The notes beneath the pieces were generated by a model, which saw nothing but the letters and a program-made list of their open reading frames with translations, was not told the DNA's origin and did not search any database. The position numbers and the translations under genes were made by a program. Of a stretch of 64,000 bases of DNA, positions 39,089 through 48,686 are shown piece after piece (position 1 is the stretch's first letter; each line of letters begins with the position of its first letter). The stretch is from Stentor coeruleus (lineage: Eukaryota; Ciliophora; Heterotrichea; Heterotrichida; Stentoridae), in contig MPUH01000281.1 of assembly GCA_001970955.1 (NCBI GenBank), positions 1 to 64,000 of the forward strand, in the 5' to 3' direction.

Positions 39089-40093
39089 ATGAAAGGAATA
39101 GATGACTTTTTGAAATTAGATTTTCCCGATATAATAAGTCCTGACTGCACTCATGATGTCAATATGATGCCTATAGACAATAATACAGAACTAGATCCAC
39201 CATTTTACGAAGAGAATAGATTTGAAAGCAGTAATTCAATATCAAATTTATTGGGTTCAACTCTCTCATCCGACCATATATACACTCGTCCTTCTGGTCG
39301 GAAAAAGAATGTTTTCACTCTTATCCTAGAACAGTTCTACACTATTAAAGCTCGGCATCCAAAAAAAGAATTCTTTAATGCCTTCATCATTAGATCAATA
39401 AAAAGAGCTTTTCGTTGTCTTGCAAAAGAAATAATCCCAATAAAAACTTGCATTGCTGTTGATCTAAAAAACAATGGCGAAAAAATGTGTTGGCTTAATC
39501 TTCAAAAATTATATAAAAAGTATCCTGAGCATTTTAATGAAATTGCAGCGACAGAAACTTCACCTTTGACTGATGGGAAGTCTAAACGGAATCTTGATTC
39601 CAAGACCTCAGCCTCAAAAAGTTTTAATAATATCTTTTGTAGGGACTTTTTTGCTGATGAATTGATGCAAAAAACCTTTTTAATCCTAATTGAACTTATT
39701 TTTTCTGATTTTGACCCTTCAAAACTCAGAACAAAATTAAATTTTTACTGCTGTACCCTCGAACAGCACTGCAATCAATGCTATAAGTCATGGACTGAGC
39801 TTAGAGACTATCTTAATTCTAAATATTTTCTTGATCTTGAAGTTATTTGTGAACCGATAACCCGTCAAAGTCTAAATCAAGCAAGAAGTATCGATAATTT
39901 CTATGATAGTTAATCTCGTAATCCCATATAAGTTAGGGTAAATAATTGTTATATGGAAATCATTATTAGTTTTAAAAATGTATCCTATATATAAGTATAA
40001 CATATAATAATGAGATTGTAAACTTAATTTTTAAGCTTTAAATGCACTTTCCTCATAGTGCACAGTTATTGTATAGCTAATTAATCAATATCT
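38885..40093 (+). repeat. Segmental duplication, copy 2 (member 5 and flanks)
   Basis: Direct-orientation counterpart of 35510-37205. Upstream flank, whole gene and 3' flank are shared, but about 380 bp of upstream sequence present in copy 1 is missing. Confidence 0.8.
39089..39913 (+). CDS. GR-motif / CC-H-C-W family protein, member 5
   Basis: A 274-residue close paralogue of member 3. It has YTRPSGRKKNVFTLILEQF near residue 72, KKEFFNAFIIRSIKRAFRCL, FFADELMQKTFLILIELIF, and FYCC-x4-H-x2-C-x3-W-x2-L-x2-Y. Changes against member 3 concentrate in the acidic N-terminus, while the two modules are kept, which points to selection on the GR and CC-H-C-W parts. It starts at MKGIDDF; the extra N-terminal codons of member 3 have no ATG here. 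Confidence 0.8.
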   Translation: MKGIDDFLKLDFPDIISPDCTHDVNMMPIDNNTELDPPFYEENRFESSNSISNLLGSTLSSDHIYTRPSGRKKNVFTLILEQFYTIKARHPKKEFFNAFIIRSIKRAFRCLAKEIIPIKTCIAVDLKNNGEKMCWLNLQKLYKKYPEHFNEIAATETSPLTDGKSKRNLDSKTSASKSFNNIFCRDFFADELMQKTFLILIELIFSDFDPSKLRTKLNFYCCTLEQHCNQCYKSWTELRDYLNSKYFLDLEVICEPITRQSLNQARSIDNFYDS

Positions 40094-40141
40094 TCTAACT
40101 TCTCCAATCAAAATCATCACAACCTAAAATAAGCCTAATTA

Positions 40142-40885
40142 CTAAAGAATAAAAGGAATATACGCTTTTCTATTAAGCGCAGAATATTCTTTGAAATTCT
40201 GCAAATACCACTTATGCTGAGAAATTGACCTAGGCAGCAAATTAGCCACAGTCAAAAAAAAGAACAGCCATCCCGACCAATTTTGACAAGCAATTCCCCA
40301 TCCAAGCCACTCAACACTTTCAAAAAAATAATTTCCCGACGTCACATATTTAAAAATCCACCCATATGGTATTTTATATCCGCTTTCTCCAGGTTTGCGT
40401 AAATTTCTAAGTATTTGATCAGCAACAACATTCCCATAATACCCAATAAACCAAATAAAAACCCCAATCCAAAACCTTGCAAGAAATATACTAGATTGAG
40501 GAATATCATAATTACTAAGCCCAGCACCTTGTATATATCCATTTGTTAAATTGAAAAATATCGCACTTATAACCACAGGGATAGTTGATTTACTAGAAGA
40601 AGACATTAGATAGCCATAAATAATCGACCTATGGAAATAATGGATTGTCAAAAGGCATAATAAAATCCAAGCTTCTAAATCTATGTTTGATGCTGTGTAA
40701 ATATAATACGGGGCTATGAAAAAACATGGGAACTCCTGGATGATCCAAGCAACTTTTCCAGATACTAAAGGGCCCCATCCTTTCCTAGCGAATTTCCCAT
40801 ATGGAGCTGATGTTATAAACAATATTGGGATTACCCCAACACCCATTGCAGCAAAGGCATTCCACATAAACCAGAAAAATTCCAT
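40142..40885 (-). CDS. 3-oxo-5-alpha-steroid 4-dehydrogenase (SRD5A/DET2) family
   Basis: A 247-residue, very hydrophobic protein with about six membrane spans, close to the 255-260 residues of SRD5A1/DET2. Family landmarks are HYFHRSIIYGYLM, FNLTNGYIQG, GYKIPYGWIFKYVTSGNYFFESVEWLGWG (NADPH-binding region of the family's G-x-P-x-G-G-x-F-x-x-V-x-x-x-N-Y-x-x-E signature) and the C-terminal HKWYLQNFKEYSALNRKAYIPFIL. Members reduce the delta-4 double bond of 3-oxo steroids or long-chain enoyl lipids in the ER using NADPH. The actual substrate is unknown. Its start lies 100 bp from the divergent coiled-coil gene. Confidence 0.9.
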   Translation of the reverse strand: MEFFWFMWNAFAAMGVGVIPILFITSAPYGKFARKGWGPLVSGKVAWIIQEFPCFFIAPYYIYTASNIDLEAWILLCLLTIHYFHRSIIYGYLMSSSSKSTIPVVISAIFFNLTNGYIQGAGLSNYDIPQSSIFLARFWIGVFIWFIGYYGNVVADQILRNLRKPGESGYKIPYGWIFKYVTSGNYFFESVEWLGWGIACQNWSGWLFFFLTVANLLPRSISQHKWYLQNFKEYSALNRKAYIPFIL

Positions 40886-40985
40886 TTTTAACCTTTACTT
40901 GGCTTATTTTTCTCTTAAACTCTTCAAACTTTACTCATCTTCTTAAAAATAACCTTCTCTTATAAACTACATATAAAAAAATATC
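40886..40985. promoter_or_regulatory. 100-bp divergent promoter
   Basis: Both the reductase (minus) and the coiled-coil gene (plus) must be driven from these 100 bases. No specific motif recognised. Confidence 0.5.
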
Positions 40986-41855
40986 ATGAAAACTTTTACA
41001 GTGAAACAGGTCGAAAGCCCTATTTTGCGTCAAGATCCTAATCAAAAAATCCTTGAGCTCCACAAAGAAAATGAACTTATTCGCAATGATCTAAACAGCT
41101 TGAAAAAGTACATATCGTTGCTTGAAACAAAAAATCATGAAATGCTTAAAAACGAGATACAGTACAGGAATATTATAAAAGCTTATCAGATTGAATTAAA
41201 AAAGAAGTTGATTTCTGGACAAGTGTTTAATGACCCGAATGAAAAATATCAGACAAGTATATCAGAAATACATAAAGAAATAGCTGATAATGTTAGTAGT
41301 ATTGAAGGGAAGATTGTGGATATAGTGACAAGTAGGGAAGAGACTATTTTAGCAGTGTTTAATTCGAAATTGAAGGATATTACGAAGAATTTAGAAAGGG
41401 AGAAAAAGGAAAAGTTCGAGTATTTAGAAGGACTTGCAGAAAGAGAACATATGCTAAGTAAAGAATTGCAAATGCTTAGAGGAAGTGTTGGGGTTATTGA
41501 AGCTAAGAACTCACATTTGGAAAAAGAAAACAAAGAAATCAAACATTTGTTGAAAATAAAAGAACTGGAGATTAATGAACTACGTAAAAGGATGTTTGAG
41601 ATAAAGGAAAAAAGTGTGAAATTTCCTAATATCAAATCTCCGTCTATGACTGATATACAAACTCGAAGTGATAAGTCTATAAAAACCAAAAGTTTTGGCT
41701 GCGAAACCGACTTTCCTGAAGACGACAACTCAGCCAGATACCAAAAAATCATATCAAAACTCCAAAAACTTTTAGCAATAGAAAAAAACAATGTCCGAGC
41801 AGCCCGAAACGCCTACTTCCGTGAGATCAGCAGCAAGGCTGAACCTACCGTGTAA
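40986..41855 (+). CDS. Coiled-coil protein, unknown
   Basis: A 289-residue protein with coiled coils at about 20-75 and 130-210 (KILELHKENELIRNDLNSLK, HLEKENKEIKHLLKIKELEI). A Ser/Lys-rich linker (KSPSMTDIQTRSDKSIKTK) leads to a conserved-looking C-terminal helix RYQKIISKLQKLLAIEKNNV. No enzymatic motif. It resembles centrosome or ciliary coiled-coil proteins in style only. The cyclophilin gene follows 67 bp later on the same strand. Confidence 0.7.
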   Translation: MKTFTVKQVESPILRQDPNQKILELHKENELIRNDLNSLKKYISLLETKNHEMLKNEIQYRNIIKAYQIELKKKLISGQVFNDPNEKYQTSISEIHKEIADNVSSIEGKIVDIVTSREETILAVFNSKLKDITKNLEREKKEKFEYLEGLAEREHMLSKELQMLRGSVGVIEAKNSHLEKENKEIKHLLKIKELEINELRKRMFEIKEKSVKFPNIKSPSMTDIQTRSDKSIKTKSFGCETDFPEDDNSARYQKIISKLQKLLAIEKNNVRAARNAYFREISSKAEPTV

Positions 41856-41922
41856 AGCTTAGCTAACATCTAAACCTTTAATCCTCATCCCCATCTTCTA
41901 TTTCTATACCAAAAATCTTATA

Positions 41923-42942
41923 ATGTCTTTCATAGAACTCTATGGTCTTATCCATTCCCCATCCTTCCATCAAGGTAAAAGCATAATCAAAAATCTATCC
42001 AATGAAATACGTTCTCATATCGAAGGGATGTTTGAATCAGACTGGGAACTTTTTCAACAAAAAAAACATAACAAAGTTGACCCAAGTCTTGAAGTTCTCT
42101 GTTATATAGATGGGATTCTTATAGGAGGTAGTTATGAATTATCTCAATTAGCACTTGAAAAGTATAAGTTTATAGAAAATACATCCCAAGGGACTTTTAC
42201 TGTAGAAGCTGAAACATCTTATATACAAAAAATTTCAAGTCTTATGAAAAAGTATGTGTTATGGCATATCAAAATAGCAAATGAAACTGAGAAAAAAGTT
42301 GTTATTGAATTAGATATACAGAACTGTCCAAGAACTTGTGAGAATTTTTGGCATTTGTCTAACGGTTTTAAAGGCCTTTGCTATGCGGGGAGTTCAATAC
42401 ATAGGGTGGTTTCAGATGGGTATATTGAAGGAGGGTTTATTAATACTGTATCAGGGAAATCTCATTGTTCGATTTATGGAGAATTTTTTGATGATGAGAA
42501 TTATAGTTATTTACATGATAAACCTGGGGTGATTGGGATGAGCAAGTTTGGTAGGAATCAAAATGGGAGCTTGTTCTATATAACCTTAAGACCTTCTCCT
42601 AGTTTGAATGGACGTATGGTTGCTTTTGGTAGAGTTGTTGAAGGTTTAAATACTATTAGAGCTGTGTCTAATGTTCAACATCTTAATCAAAGACCTGTTG
42701 ATAATGTACTTATTACTAAAAGTCAGAATTATCTTAGTGTGCTTATGCCAGCTGTTAGTGAAAGTAGACCAAAATCGTATAAAGATCAAGGTGCTAGTAA
42801 ATTAGAAAATGCAGACTTGGATACTTTAATTTCTAGGAGGGAAGCGATTGTTAAGGAAATTGAAAGCACAAGGCAGGAACTTGAACAACAAAAAATACTC
42901 AGGACTATGATTTCTGATATGATTGCAGAAATGATGGCTTAG
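41923..42942 (+). CDS. PPIL6-like cyclophilin, probably inactive
   Basis: A 339-residue protein. An N-terminal region of about 90 residues (SFIELYGLIHSPSFHQGKSI...WELFQQKK) resembles the extension of PPIL6, a cilium-associated cyclophilin. The cyclophilin domain spans about 98-270: VVIELDIQNCPRTCENFWHLS, SSIHRVVSDGYIEGGFI, GVIGMSKFGRNQNGSLFYIT, and MVAFGRVVEGLNTIRAV. The catalytic Arg (R55 of CypA) is kept in IHRV. The Gln of the F-M-x-Q-G-G motif is Glu, and the Trp121 and His126 positions have changed, so prolyl isomerase activity is doubtful. A short C-terminal coiled coil (ISRREAIVKEIESTRQELEQ) is extra. Confidence 0.85.
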   Translation: MSFIELYGLIHSPSFHQGKSIIKNLSNEIRSHIEGMFESDWELFQQKKHNKVDPSLEVLCYIDGILIGGSYELSQLALEKYKFIENTSQGTFTVEAETSYIQKISSLMKKYVLWHIKIANETEKKVVIELDIQNCPRTCENFWHLSNGFKGLCYAGSSIHRVVSDGYIEGGFINTVSGKSHCSIYGEFFDDENYSYLHDKPGVIGMSKFGRNQNGSLFYITLRPSPSLNGRMVAFGRVVEGLNTIRAVSNVQHLNQRPVDNVLITKSQNYLSVLMPAVSESRPKSYKDQGASKLENADLDTLISRREAIVKEIESTRQELEQQKILRTMISDMIAEMMA

Positions 42943-43985
42943 TAGGTTTAATCATCGTAGGTTTTTGCTGTAAGATTGAATATGATTTAATTTTATATGA
43001 TATTGGTGATTATATTAGGATTTGGAAATGAAATTATATTATATTGTTAGATATTTTTATATATAATCATATTATTATCCGTAATTTAGAATACTACTAC
43101 AATGTTTAATGTCTTTTACTTAGCAATAGTAAATTGGTTATCCTAAGATTCAGGTACAGATTGCATATATACAACTATATTAATCTTAAAATTTAATTAT
43201 AAAATTTAAACCTAAACCTAAATAAATCATCACTTTTTATTGTTTGATAATACAATAAAGATTTAAATATTAGAAGAGTTGACAGAAAAGAGCATGTTCC
43301 TGTAGTTAAAAGTGAATTACTAACACAGAATAGAAAACTAATACATAAATAATAAGCCCTGCTGGAATCAAAAATATGTCCTATAATAAGTCCTAATCTA
43401 ATTTATTATGTTAAGATCAACCAAAATCAGTGTCAAACAGAAATCTACAAGAGAGAAATTCTGATATTTATAAAAAAACTATCCTAAAACACGCTTACCT
43501 CATCATTCACCTCAAGGCATCTTTCCTTCTAAAGGTAAATCTCTTTATCATAATCAAGAAACGGTACAAATCAACTCAGATCTAATATCAATTCATATAA
43601 AATTAATAATATGTGCTAAAATCTCTAATTAACTACTTCTAAAAAAAAATTATTCCAAAGTAATTAGAATAATTAAAAATGATTTTTTTTAGATAACTTA
43701 TATACAAAATCATCCTAGTTTTTATTAGAAATTTCCCTTTGCCCTTGAGCTTTATGAGATAAACATTGAAAATACTACCTTTACTTTAAATAATTATTTG
43801 ATTTTTTTTTGATTTTATATTTGAACTTAATCTCAGCATTTGATTATTGAAACTAAAAGATTTTTATGATTTGAGTATAATTTAAATTATCTAGGCAATA
43901 AGCATGCTTTTGATTATGCCTTGGATAAATTTTCAAAATATTCTACATTTTATTCGTGCGCATAGACAATAGTTTAGTCTATAAA
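42943..43985. other. Intergenic spacer with possible decayed frame
   Basis: No intact gene. About 43470-43640 reads on the plus strand as a coding-like stretch (NYPKTRLPHHSPQGIFPSKG and on) of about 50 codons with stops before and after. It matches nothing I know. Confidence 0.4.
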
Positions 43986-45773
43986 ATGTCTTTAAATGGA
44001 TTCGAGGTTTTAGAAAAAATTGGCGAAGGATCATTTGCAAAGGTTTTTAAAGTTAAGAGAAACTCAGATGGCAAGGTGTATGCTCAGAAGAAAATACAAC
44101 TCAATAATTTATTTGAATCATGCAAAGCGAGTATGCTTAATGAAATTAGAATCTTAGCATCAATTAATCATCCGAATATTATTGCATATGAAGACACCAT
44201 TATCGACGAGAAGAATAAAACAGTTTCTATTATTACAGAACTTGCTGAGCATGGAGATTTGCAGAAAATAATCGACGAATATCAGAATTCAGGTCAAAAT
44301 TTTGAAGAAAATGCAATCTGGAATATTCTTGCACAGATTACTCTTGGACTAAATTTTTTGCATAAAAATAAAATAGTACATAGAGATATCAAACCATCAA
44401 ATATTTTTGTGCATAAAGATGGAACTTTTAAAATAGGTGATTTAAATGTTTCTAAGATTATCAAAAAAAAATTTGTTTATTCAAAGATAGGGACCCCTTA
44501 TTTTACATGCCCTGAAATCCTGGATAAAAGACATTATGATTATAAAGCTGATATCTGGTCACTTGGCTGTTTAGTTTACATGATGGCAACCTTAAATCTG
44601 CCCTTTGATGGGGAAGATTTAAAAGAATTATCAAGAAACATAAGAAAAGGCAATCTTAAAAAAATTACCGGGGATTATTCAAAGATTCTTAACGACCTAA
44701 TCAAGTCTATGCTCAATATCAACCCGAAATCAAGGCCTACATGTGATGATATATTAATGATACCTCAAATTAAGAAGATTACTGATTTAAAGCCAAACGA
44801 TACTTTTAAAATAGAATTATTAAAAACAATACTATATGACAAAAACCTAAAAAATGTTAGAAAACAACTCCCACCGCGAAGATGTGAGAATAAAATTTTG
44901 AAAAAAAATATATCTGAAGTTAGCGCAAAAGCAGCGAATGATTATAAAAATTCTGAAAATGAAAGGATTACAGAGTTACTAAACTTGCTGAGAATTCAAA
45001 CACCAGCCATTGGAAATGTAGATATGAAAAAAAAAAACATGAATCAACAAATTAATGCTGAAATCCCTGTAAGAAAAAATATAAATGCTGAAATCCCTGT
45101 AAGAAAAAATATAAATGCTGAAATCCCTGTAAGAAAAAATATAAATGCTGAAATCCCTGTAAGAAAAAATATAAATGCTGAAATCCCTGCAAGAAAAAAT
45201 AATAAAAAGTTGGAATTATCTATTTTCGGGATTGTTGCAGCTCCTCAAATATTATCAAACAACAGAGTGGCAGAAAATAGGCATGAAAGGAAAATAGATA
45301 AAGAAAAGATCCCTAATTCAAATTTTTCAAAAGAAAATATATCTAAAATCAATCAAGACCATCAAAAAATTTGCAATGATTTACAAGTAGAAGAAGCCAA
45401 AAATATTCCAAAAATAGAAAAATTAATTAAAATCAATCAAGATCATCAAATAAATTACAATAATCCACAAATAGAAGAAGCCGAAAATTTTTTAAAAATA
45501 GATAAATCAGAAGATTTCAATAAAATATCAGCAAGAGGACCTCATAATTGTAAACCACCCATGTACCGAAATTTACAATCAACTCCAAAACATCGCCGAG
45601 GAGAGACTGATGAAGATTGTCCTACACCTGTCAATAAATTAATAGATATCCAAAAGACAAGACATATAAACAATTCAGGTGAACAGATATTAAAAAAATA
45701 CAATCCTCCTGAGCTTTTAAGTCCTTCTGCATCTTCAATTAAAGTTGGACCAAAATCAGTTGCTGATCTATGA
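43986..45773 (+). CDS. NEK-type protein kinase with a repeat-rich tail
   Basis: A 595-residue protein. I start at the second Met (MSLNGFEVLEKIGEG), since the ten codons upstream look like leader. The kinase domain (about 6-265) is NIMA-related: glycine loop G13-E-G-S-F-A-K-V, Lys35 in YAQKKI, the αC glutamate in MLNEIRIL, catalytic loop H132-R-D-I-K-P-S-N, and GTPYFTCPEIL. The magnesium motif reads D152-L-N instead of DLG/DFG; the essential Asp is kept, so it may still be active. The tail holds five 10-residue repeats of the type INAEIPVRKN and then a duplicated 25-residue unit (INQDHQ...EEA.N..KI.K). NEK kinases act in cilia and cell division and are expanded in ciliates. Confidence 0.88.
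   Translation: MSLNGFEVLEKIGEGSFAKVFKVKRNSDGKVYAQKKIQLNNLFESCKASMLNEIRILASINHPNIIAYEDTIIDEKNKTVSIITELAEHGDLQKIIDEYQNSGQNFEENAIWNILAQITLGLNFLHKNKIVHRDIKPSNIFVHKDGTFKIGDLNVSKIIKKKFVYSKIGTPYFTCPEILDKRHYDYKADIWSLGCLVYMMATLNLPFDGEDLKELSRNIRKGNLKKITGDYSKILNDLIKSMLNINPKSRPTCDDILMIPQIKKITDLKPNDTFKIELLKTILYDKNLKNVRKQLPPRRCENKILKKNISEVSAKAANDYKNSENERITELLNLLRIQTPAIGNVDMKKKNMNQQINAEIPVRKNINAEIPVRKNINAEIPVRKNINAEIPVRKNINAEIPARKNNKKLELSIFGIVAAPQILSNNRVAENRHERKIDKEKIPNSNFSKENISKINQDHQKICNDLQVEEAKNIPKIEKLIKINQDHQINYNNPQIEEAENFLKIDKSEDFNKISARGPHNCKPPMYRNLQSTPKHRRGETDEDCPTPVNKLIDIQKTRHINNSGEQILKKYNPPELLSPSASSIKVGPKSVADL
45054..45203 (+). repeat. 30-bp coding minisatellite, 5 copies
   Basis: Five head-to-tail 30-bp units starting at 45054, 45084, 45114, 45144 and 45174, nearly identical (one T/C change in the last). 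Each encodes the decapeptide NAEIPVRKNI, so the frame is kept. The near-identity points to recent expansion. Confidence 0.92.
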
Positions 45774-45985
45774 ATTAGGTAAATAAATTATTTTAAATAA
45801 AAATTAAAGAGTTTTAGGATAGATTATTTCTAAGAGTAGACATGCCAGATTTTTCCTTAACTATAATTTTATTTGGTATCAGGATTTAAAGTTAAAATAT
45901 TAACACAATCATACTAATATAGTAAGCTTTAATAATATTATGATTGAAATAGTTATTAGTATGAAAATTTATAAATACCCCCTTT

Positions 45986-46243
45986 ATGTCTTTGAAAGAC
46001 TTAACTAATATGAACTTATCTACACAAATCCCAGAAACTAAGATAAACTCAGAAAACAAAGGTCGTTGTGAAGTGTGTATAGGACAAGATGAGCTTTTGA
46101 TATTGTTATCACGAGCGATAATGGAGGTATATGATGAAAATCAGGTATTGAAAATTCAAGAGGAGCAACTTTTAAGTCAACTTATTGACTGTTTGCATAG
46201 TAAGAAACATAGTATTAGTATGATACAGTCAAAGGGTTTATAA
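45986..46243 (+). CDS. Small helical protein, unknown
   Basis: An 85-residue protein with a CEVC pair followed by a long amphipathic, leucine-rich helix (DELLILLSRAIMEVYDENQVLKIQEEQLLSQLI) that could form a coiled coil or dimer. No family recognised. It is flanked by AT-rich spacers, and codon use is like real genes nearby. Confidence 0.5.
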   Translation: MSLKDLTNMNLSTQIPETKINSENKGRCEVCIGQDELLILLSRAIMEVYDENQVLKIQEEQLLSQLIDCLHSKKHSISMIQSKGL

Positions 46244-46436
46244 TATATTTTTATAAAATTTGTTTGGGTAATTTTTATATATGAGAAAACATACATAGCC
46301 TATCCATCATCAAATATTATATAAAACGAAATAGTTTCTTTTAACACTCACCTCTACATTAATCAATAGTTTCAATTTTTATATAAATTCTTAAAGGATT
46401 TAATCATTTTTAATCAGTCGAATCACTTAATTGGCC

Positions 46437-47237
46437 ATGTTCCTAGTAATAATGTGCAAGTTTAACGTGATGTGTCAGGCTAAAGACGGTGCTTGTAACT
46501 GTTGTGAAAGCACACCTTTCACACCACAAGTAGTGAGGCCAATCCTCCCTTCAGCTCCTTCGGATACCACTTTACTTTACCATTTGTACGCTTTAGTCAC
46601 TCAGCAAAATGAGGTAATCAGAACACTTGCAGAACAAACTACAACAGCTTTAAAAAAGGTAGAAAACCTAACAAAAGGCTTAGAATCAGCTAGTTTGACT
46701 GAAAACTCTTCTATTGTTGTACCTCGTGAGGAAGTAACTACTTCTGAACATATTTTGATGATACTCTGTGGGACAAAAACCAACCACCCATATTCATTGC
46801 GACTTTTGAGCGAAATTCCCCAACCAGCTTATAAAGAACGTGCTTTTTCTTTGATGATAGAAATCGTTGACAAAAACGGTGAAAAAGCTAATATACCTAT
46901 CCCAGTCAATTTAAAAATAATGCTCTTCACAACAGAAAGTCCTCCAAAAAATATGAAAGTCAATACCTCGGGTGATAAAATAATGAGAGGAACTGTTGAA
47001 GTAGAAACTAATGGAGTTGCTTTGTTTAGAAAAATAGTTATAAAAGAAGTCACGTCGCATTTTAGAAACGGCTGCTTTTTCTTAGCAGTAGTTCCTAAGA
47101 ATTGTAATGACATTAAACCTTTGATTATAGAAAATTTCGTCATAAAGGCACGGAAAATCTTATCAAATGAGCCCACGAAAAAAATGAAGACTGATGAAAG
47201 CCCAGACCCAAGTCTTGATCCAAGTCCTACCATTTAA
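46437..47237 (+). CDS. Beta-rich protein with coiled-coil start, unknown
   Basis: 266 residues from the ATG at 46437. The open frame extends six bases further but only with TTG. The N-terminus is Cys-rich (CKFNVMCQAKDGACNCC), then a helical segment LYALVTQQNEVIRTLAEQT. From about 110 to 250 the chain is strand-rich (FSLMIEIVDKNGEKANIPIPVNLKIML, RGTVEVETNGVALFRKIVIKEV, IENFVIKARK). It ends in an acidic/proline tail. The last part is loosely like the beta-sandwich of transcription-factor families whose final strand leads into a basic segment, but I would not assign it. Confidence 0.55.
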   Translation: MFLVIMCKFNVMCQAKDGACNCCESTPFTPQVVRPILPSAPSDTTLLYHLYALVTQQNEVIRTLAEQTTTALKKVENLTKGLESASLTENSSIVVPREEVTTSEHILMILCGTKTNHPYSLRLLSEIPQPAYKERAFSLMIEIVDKNGEKANIPIPVNLKIMLFTTESPPKNMKVNTSGDKIMRGTVEVETNGVALFRKIVIKEVTSHFRNGCFFLAVVPKNCNDIKPLIIENFVIKARKILSNEPTKKMKTDESPDPSLDPSPTI

Positions 47238-47482
47238 GAACTATTTAAGGCAGGTGATTTTTTAGTAATTCACTATATAAATGGGTCTGGGAGTTCTTGC
47301 CTTACTTTGCTAAGGTTTTGAGAGCTGTTTTTTGACTGGGATTTTTTAAAATTGTGTATTTAATATAAAATGAAGAAATTACTAGGATAATACTTATAAG
47401 AAAACTAGTTTTAATTTATTAAAAGGATGATTATATGATAAATTTAAACCTTTAATGTTTATAGAATAAGTTTTGTATGTAA

Positions 47483-48478
47483 ATGGGTAATTGCAACTGC
47501 ATTTCAGGTACCGAAGAAAAAACTAATGCAAGCTTTTTTGATCAGCCCGCAAAACAAGAGAATGAAGTTATAGAAAACTTAATTACTGAAGTCAAACTAT
47601 ATAACAATGAAGAATTAGCCCAAGCGTTAGTTAGAGGATATTTGACGAGAAAGGATTTTAAAAAGGAAAAACCATCACCAAAAAGAACTAATCAAGTTGT
47701 TGATATAAAGAATTACTTATCAGGAAGCATGTTAAAAATACTTAACGACATGGATTTCAATGATTTACTAACTGAAGGGGAGGTGACTATACTAGAAAAC
47801 GGAGCTTTTTACATTGGCGAATGGGAGAATAACAAAATTAATGGCAAAGGGCACATGATCCAAGAAAGCATATATTACAAAGGAGAATTCAAAGAAGGCA
47901 TACCGAACGGTAAAGGTTTTATACTCCAATCTAACGGAAACTCATATACAGGAGATTTTCTAAATGGCAAATATCATGGTTTTGGTACTTTTAACATGAA
48001 AGAAACCAATTATTCATATAAAGGGGACTGGGTAAATGGAAAACAACAAGGAGAAGGAACTGAAAAGTGGTTAGATGGGGCAAGTTGTAAAGCTCAATTT
48101 GTTGATGGGGTTAAATGTGGCCCTGGGGTTTTTAAATGGGCTGATGGATCTTCATACAAAGGAAGTTTCAATATGAACCAAATTGAAGGAACTGGTTATT
48201 ATAGATGGGCTGATGGTCGCAAATATACAGGTGAATGGAAGAATAGTAAAATGAATGGAAAAGGAGTTTTTGAATGGCCTGATGGGAGAAAATATATAGG
48301 TGATTATATTGACGATAAAAAAGATGGGAATGGAGTTTTCACTTGGGATGGAGGCAAAAAGTATGATGGCCAATGGAAAGATGGGAAACAGCATGGATTT
48401 GCGTATCTAGAAGAACCTGGGAAAAAAACTAAAAAAGGTGAATGGAAATATGGAAAAAGAATCAGATGGGTAGAATAA
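47483..48478 (+). CDS. Acylated MORN-repeat protein with IQ-like motif, copy 1
   Basis: A 331-residue protein beginning MGNCNC: Gly2 for myristoylation and Cys4/Cys6 for palmitoylation, so probably membrane-bound. An IQ-like calmodulin site lies about 46-62 (AQALVRGYLTRKDFKK). From about 104 to the end there are about ten MORN repeats (Y-x-G-x-W/F-x-x-G-x-x-x-G-x-G; for example YTGDFLNGKYHGFGTF, YTGEWKNSKMNGKGVF). MORN repeats bind lipids or act as extended scaffolds at cortical and ciliary structures. It is the paralogue of 51942-52931 with the same layout. Ends RIRWVE. Confidence 0.9.
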   Translation: MGNCNCISGTEEKTNASFFDQPAKQENEVIENLITEVKLYNNEELAQALVRGYLTRKDFKKEKPSPKRTNQVVDIKNYLSGSMLKILNDMDFNDLLTEGEVTILENGAFYIGEWENNKINGKGHMIQESIYYKGEFKEGIPNGKGFILQSNGNSYTGDFLNGKYHGFGTFNMKETNYSYKGDWVNGKQQGEGTEKWLDGASCKAQFVDGVKCGPGVFKWADGSSYKGSFNMNQIEGTGYYRWADGRKYTGEWKNSKMNGKGVFEWPDGRKYIGDYIDDKKDGNGVFTWDGGKKYDGQWKDGKQHGFAYLEEPGKKTKKGEWKYGKRIRWVE

Positions 48479-48686
48479 TAATTCAATATCATATTAATCA
48501 AAAAAAAAAAATTATAATCCAAATAAGAAACTAAAACTAGTATATAATAAATATTAACACCCTAACACCCACTTTTGTTTTTTTTTTTTTATATGCTAAT
48601 TAACTATACAATAATATACTTTTAAGTATAATATATAATAAAAATCTCTATATACCAAATCTAACCAAGAGTTATTTAAAAGCTCT

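Noticed and set aside
45054-45203. CRISPR-like spacing of 30-bp repeats
   Set aside because: The repeats are contiguous with no spacers, lie inside a kinase reading frame, and the genome is eukaryotic.
46437-46475. Candidate 15-nt intron GTAATAATGTGCAAG near the start of the beta-rich unknown gene
   Set aside because: Position 10 is T, not the A seen in all other introns, and the frame is open without splicing.
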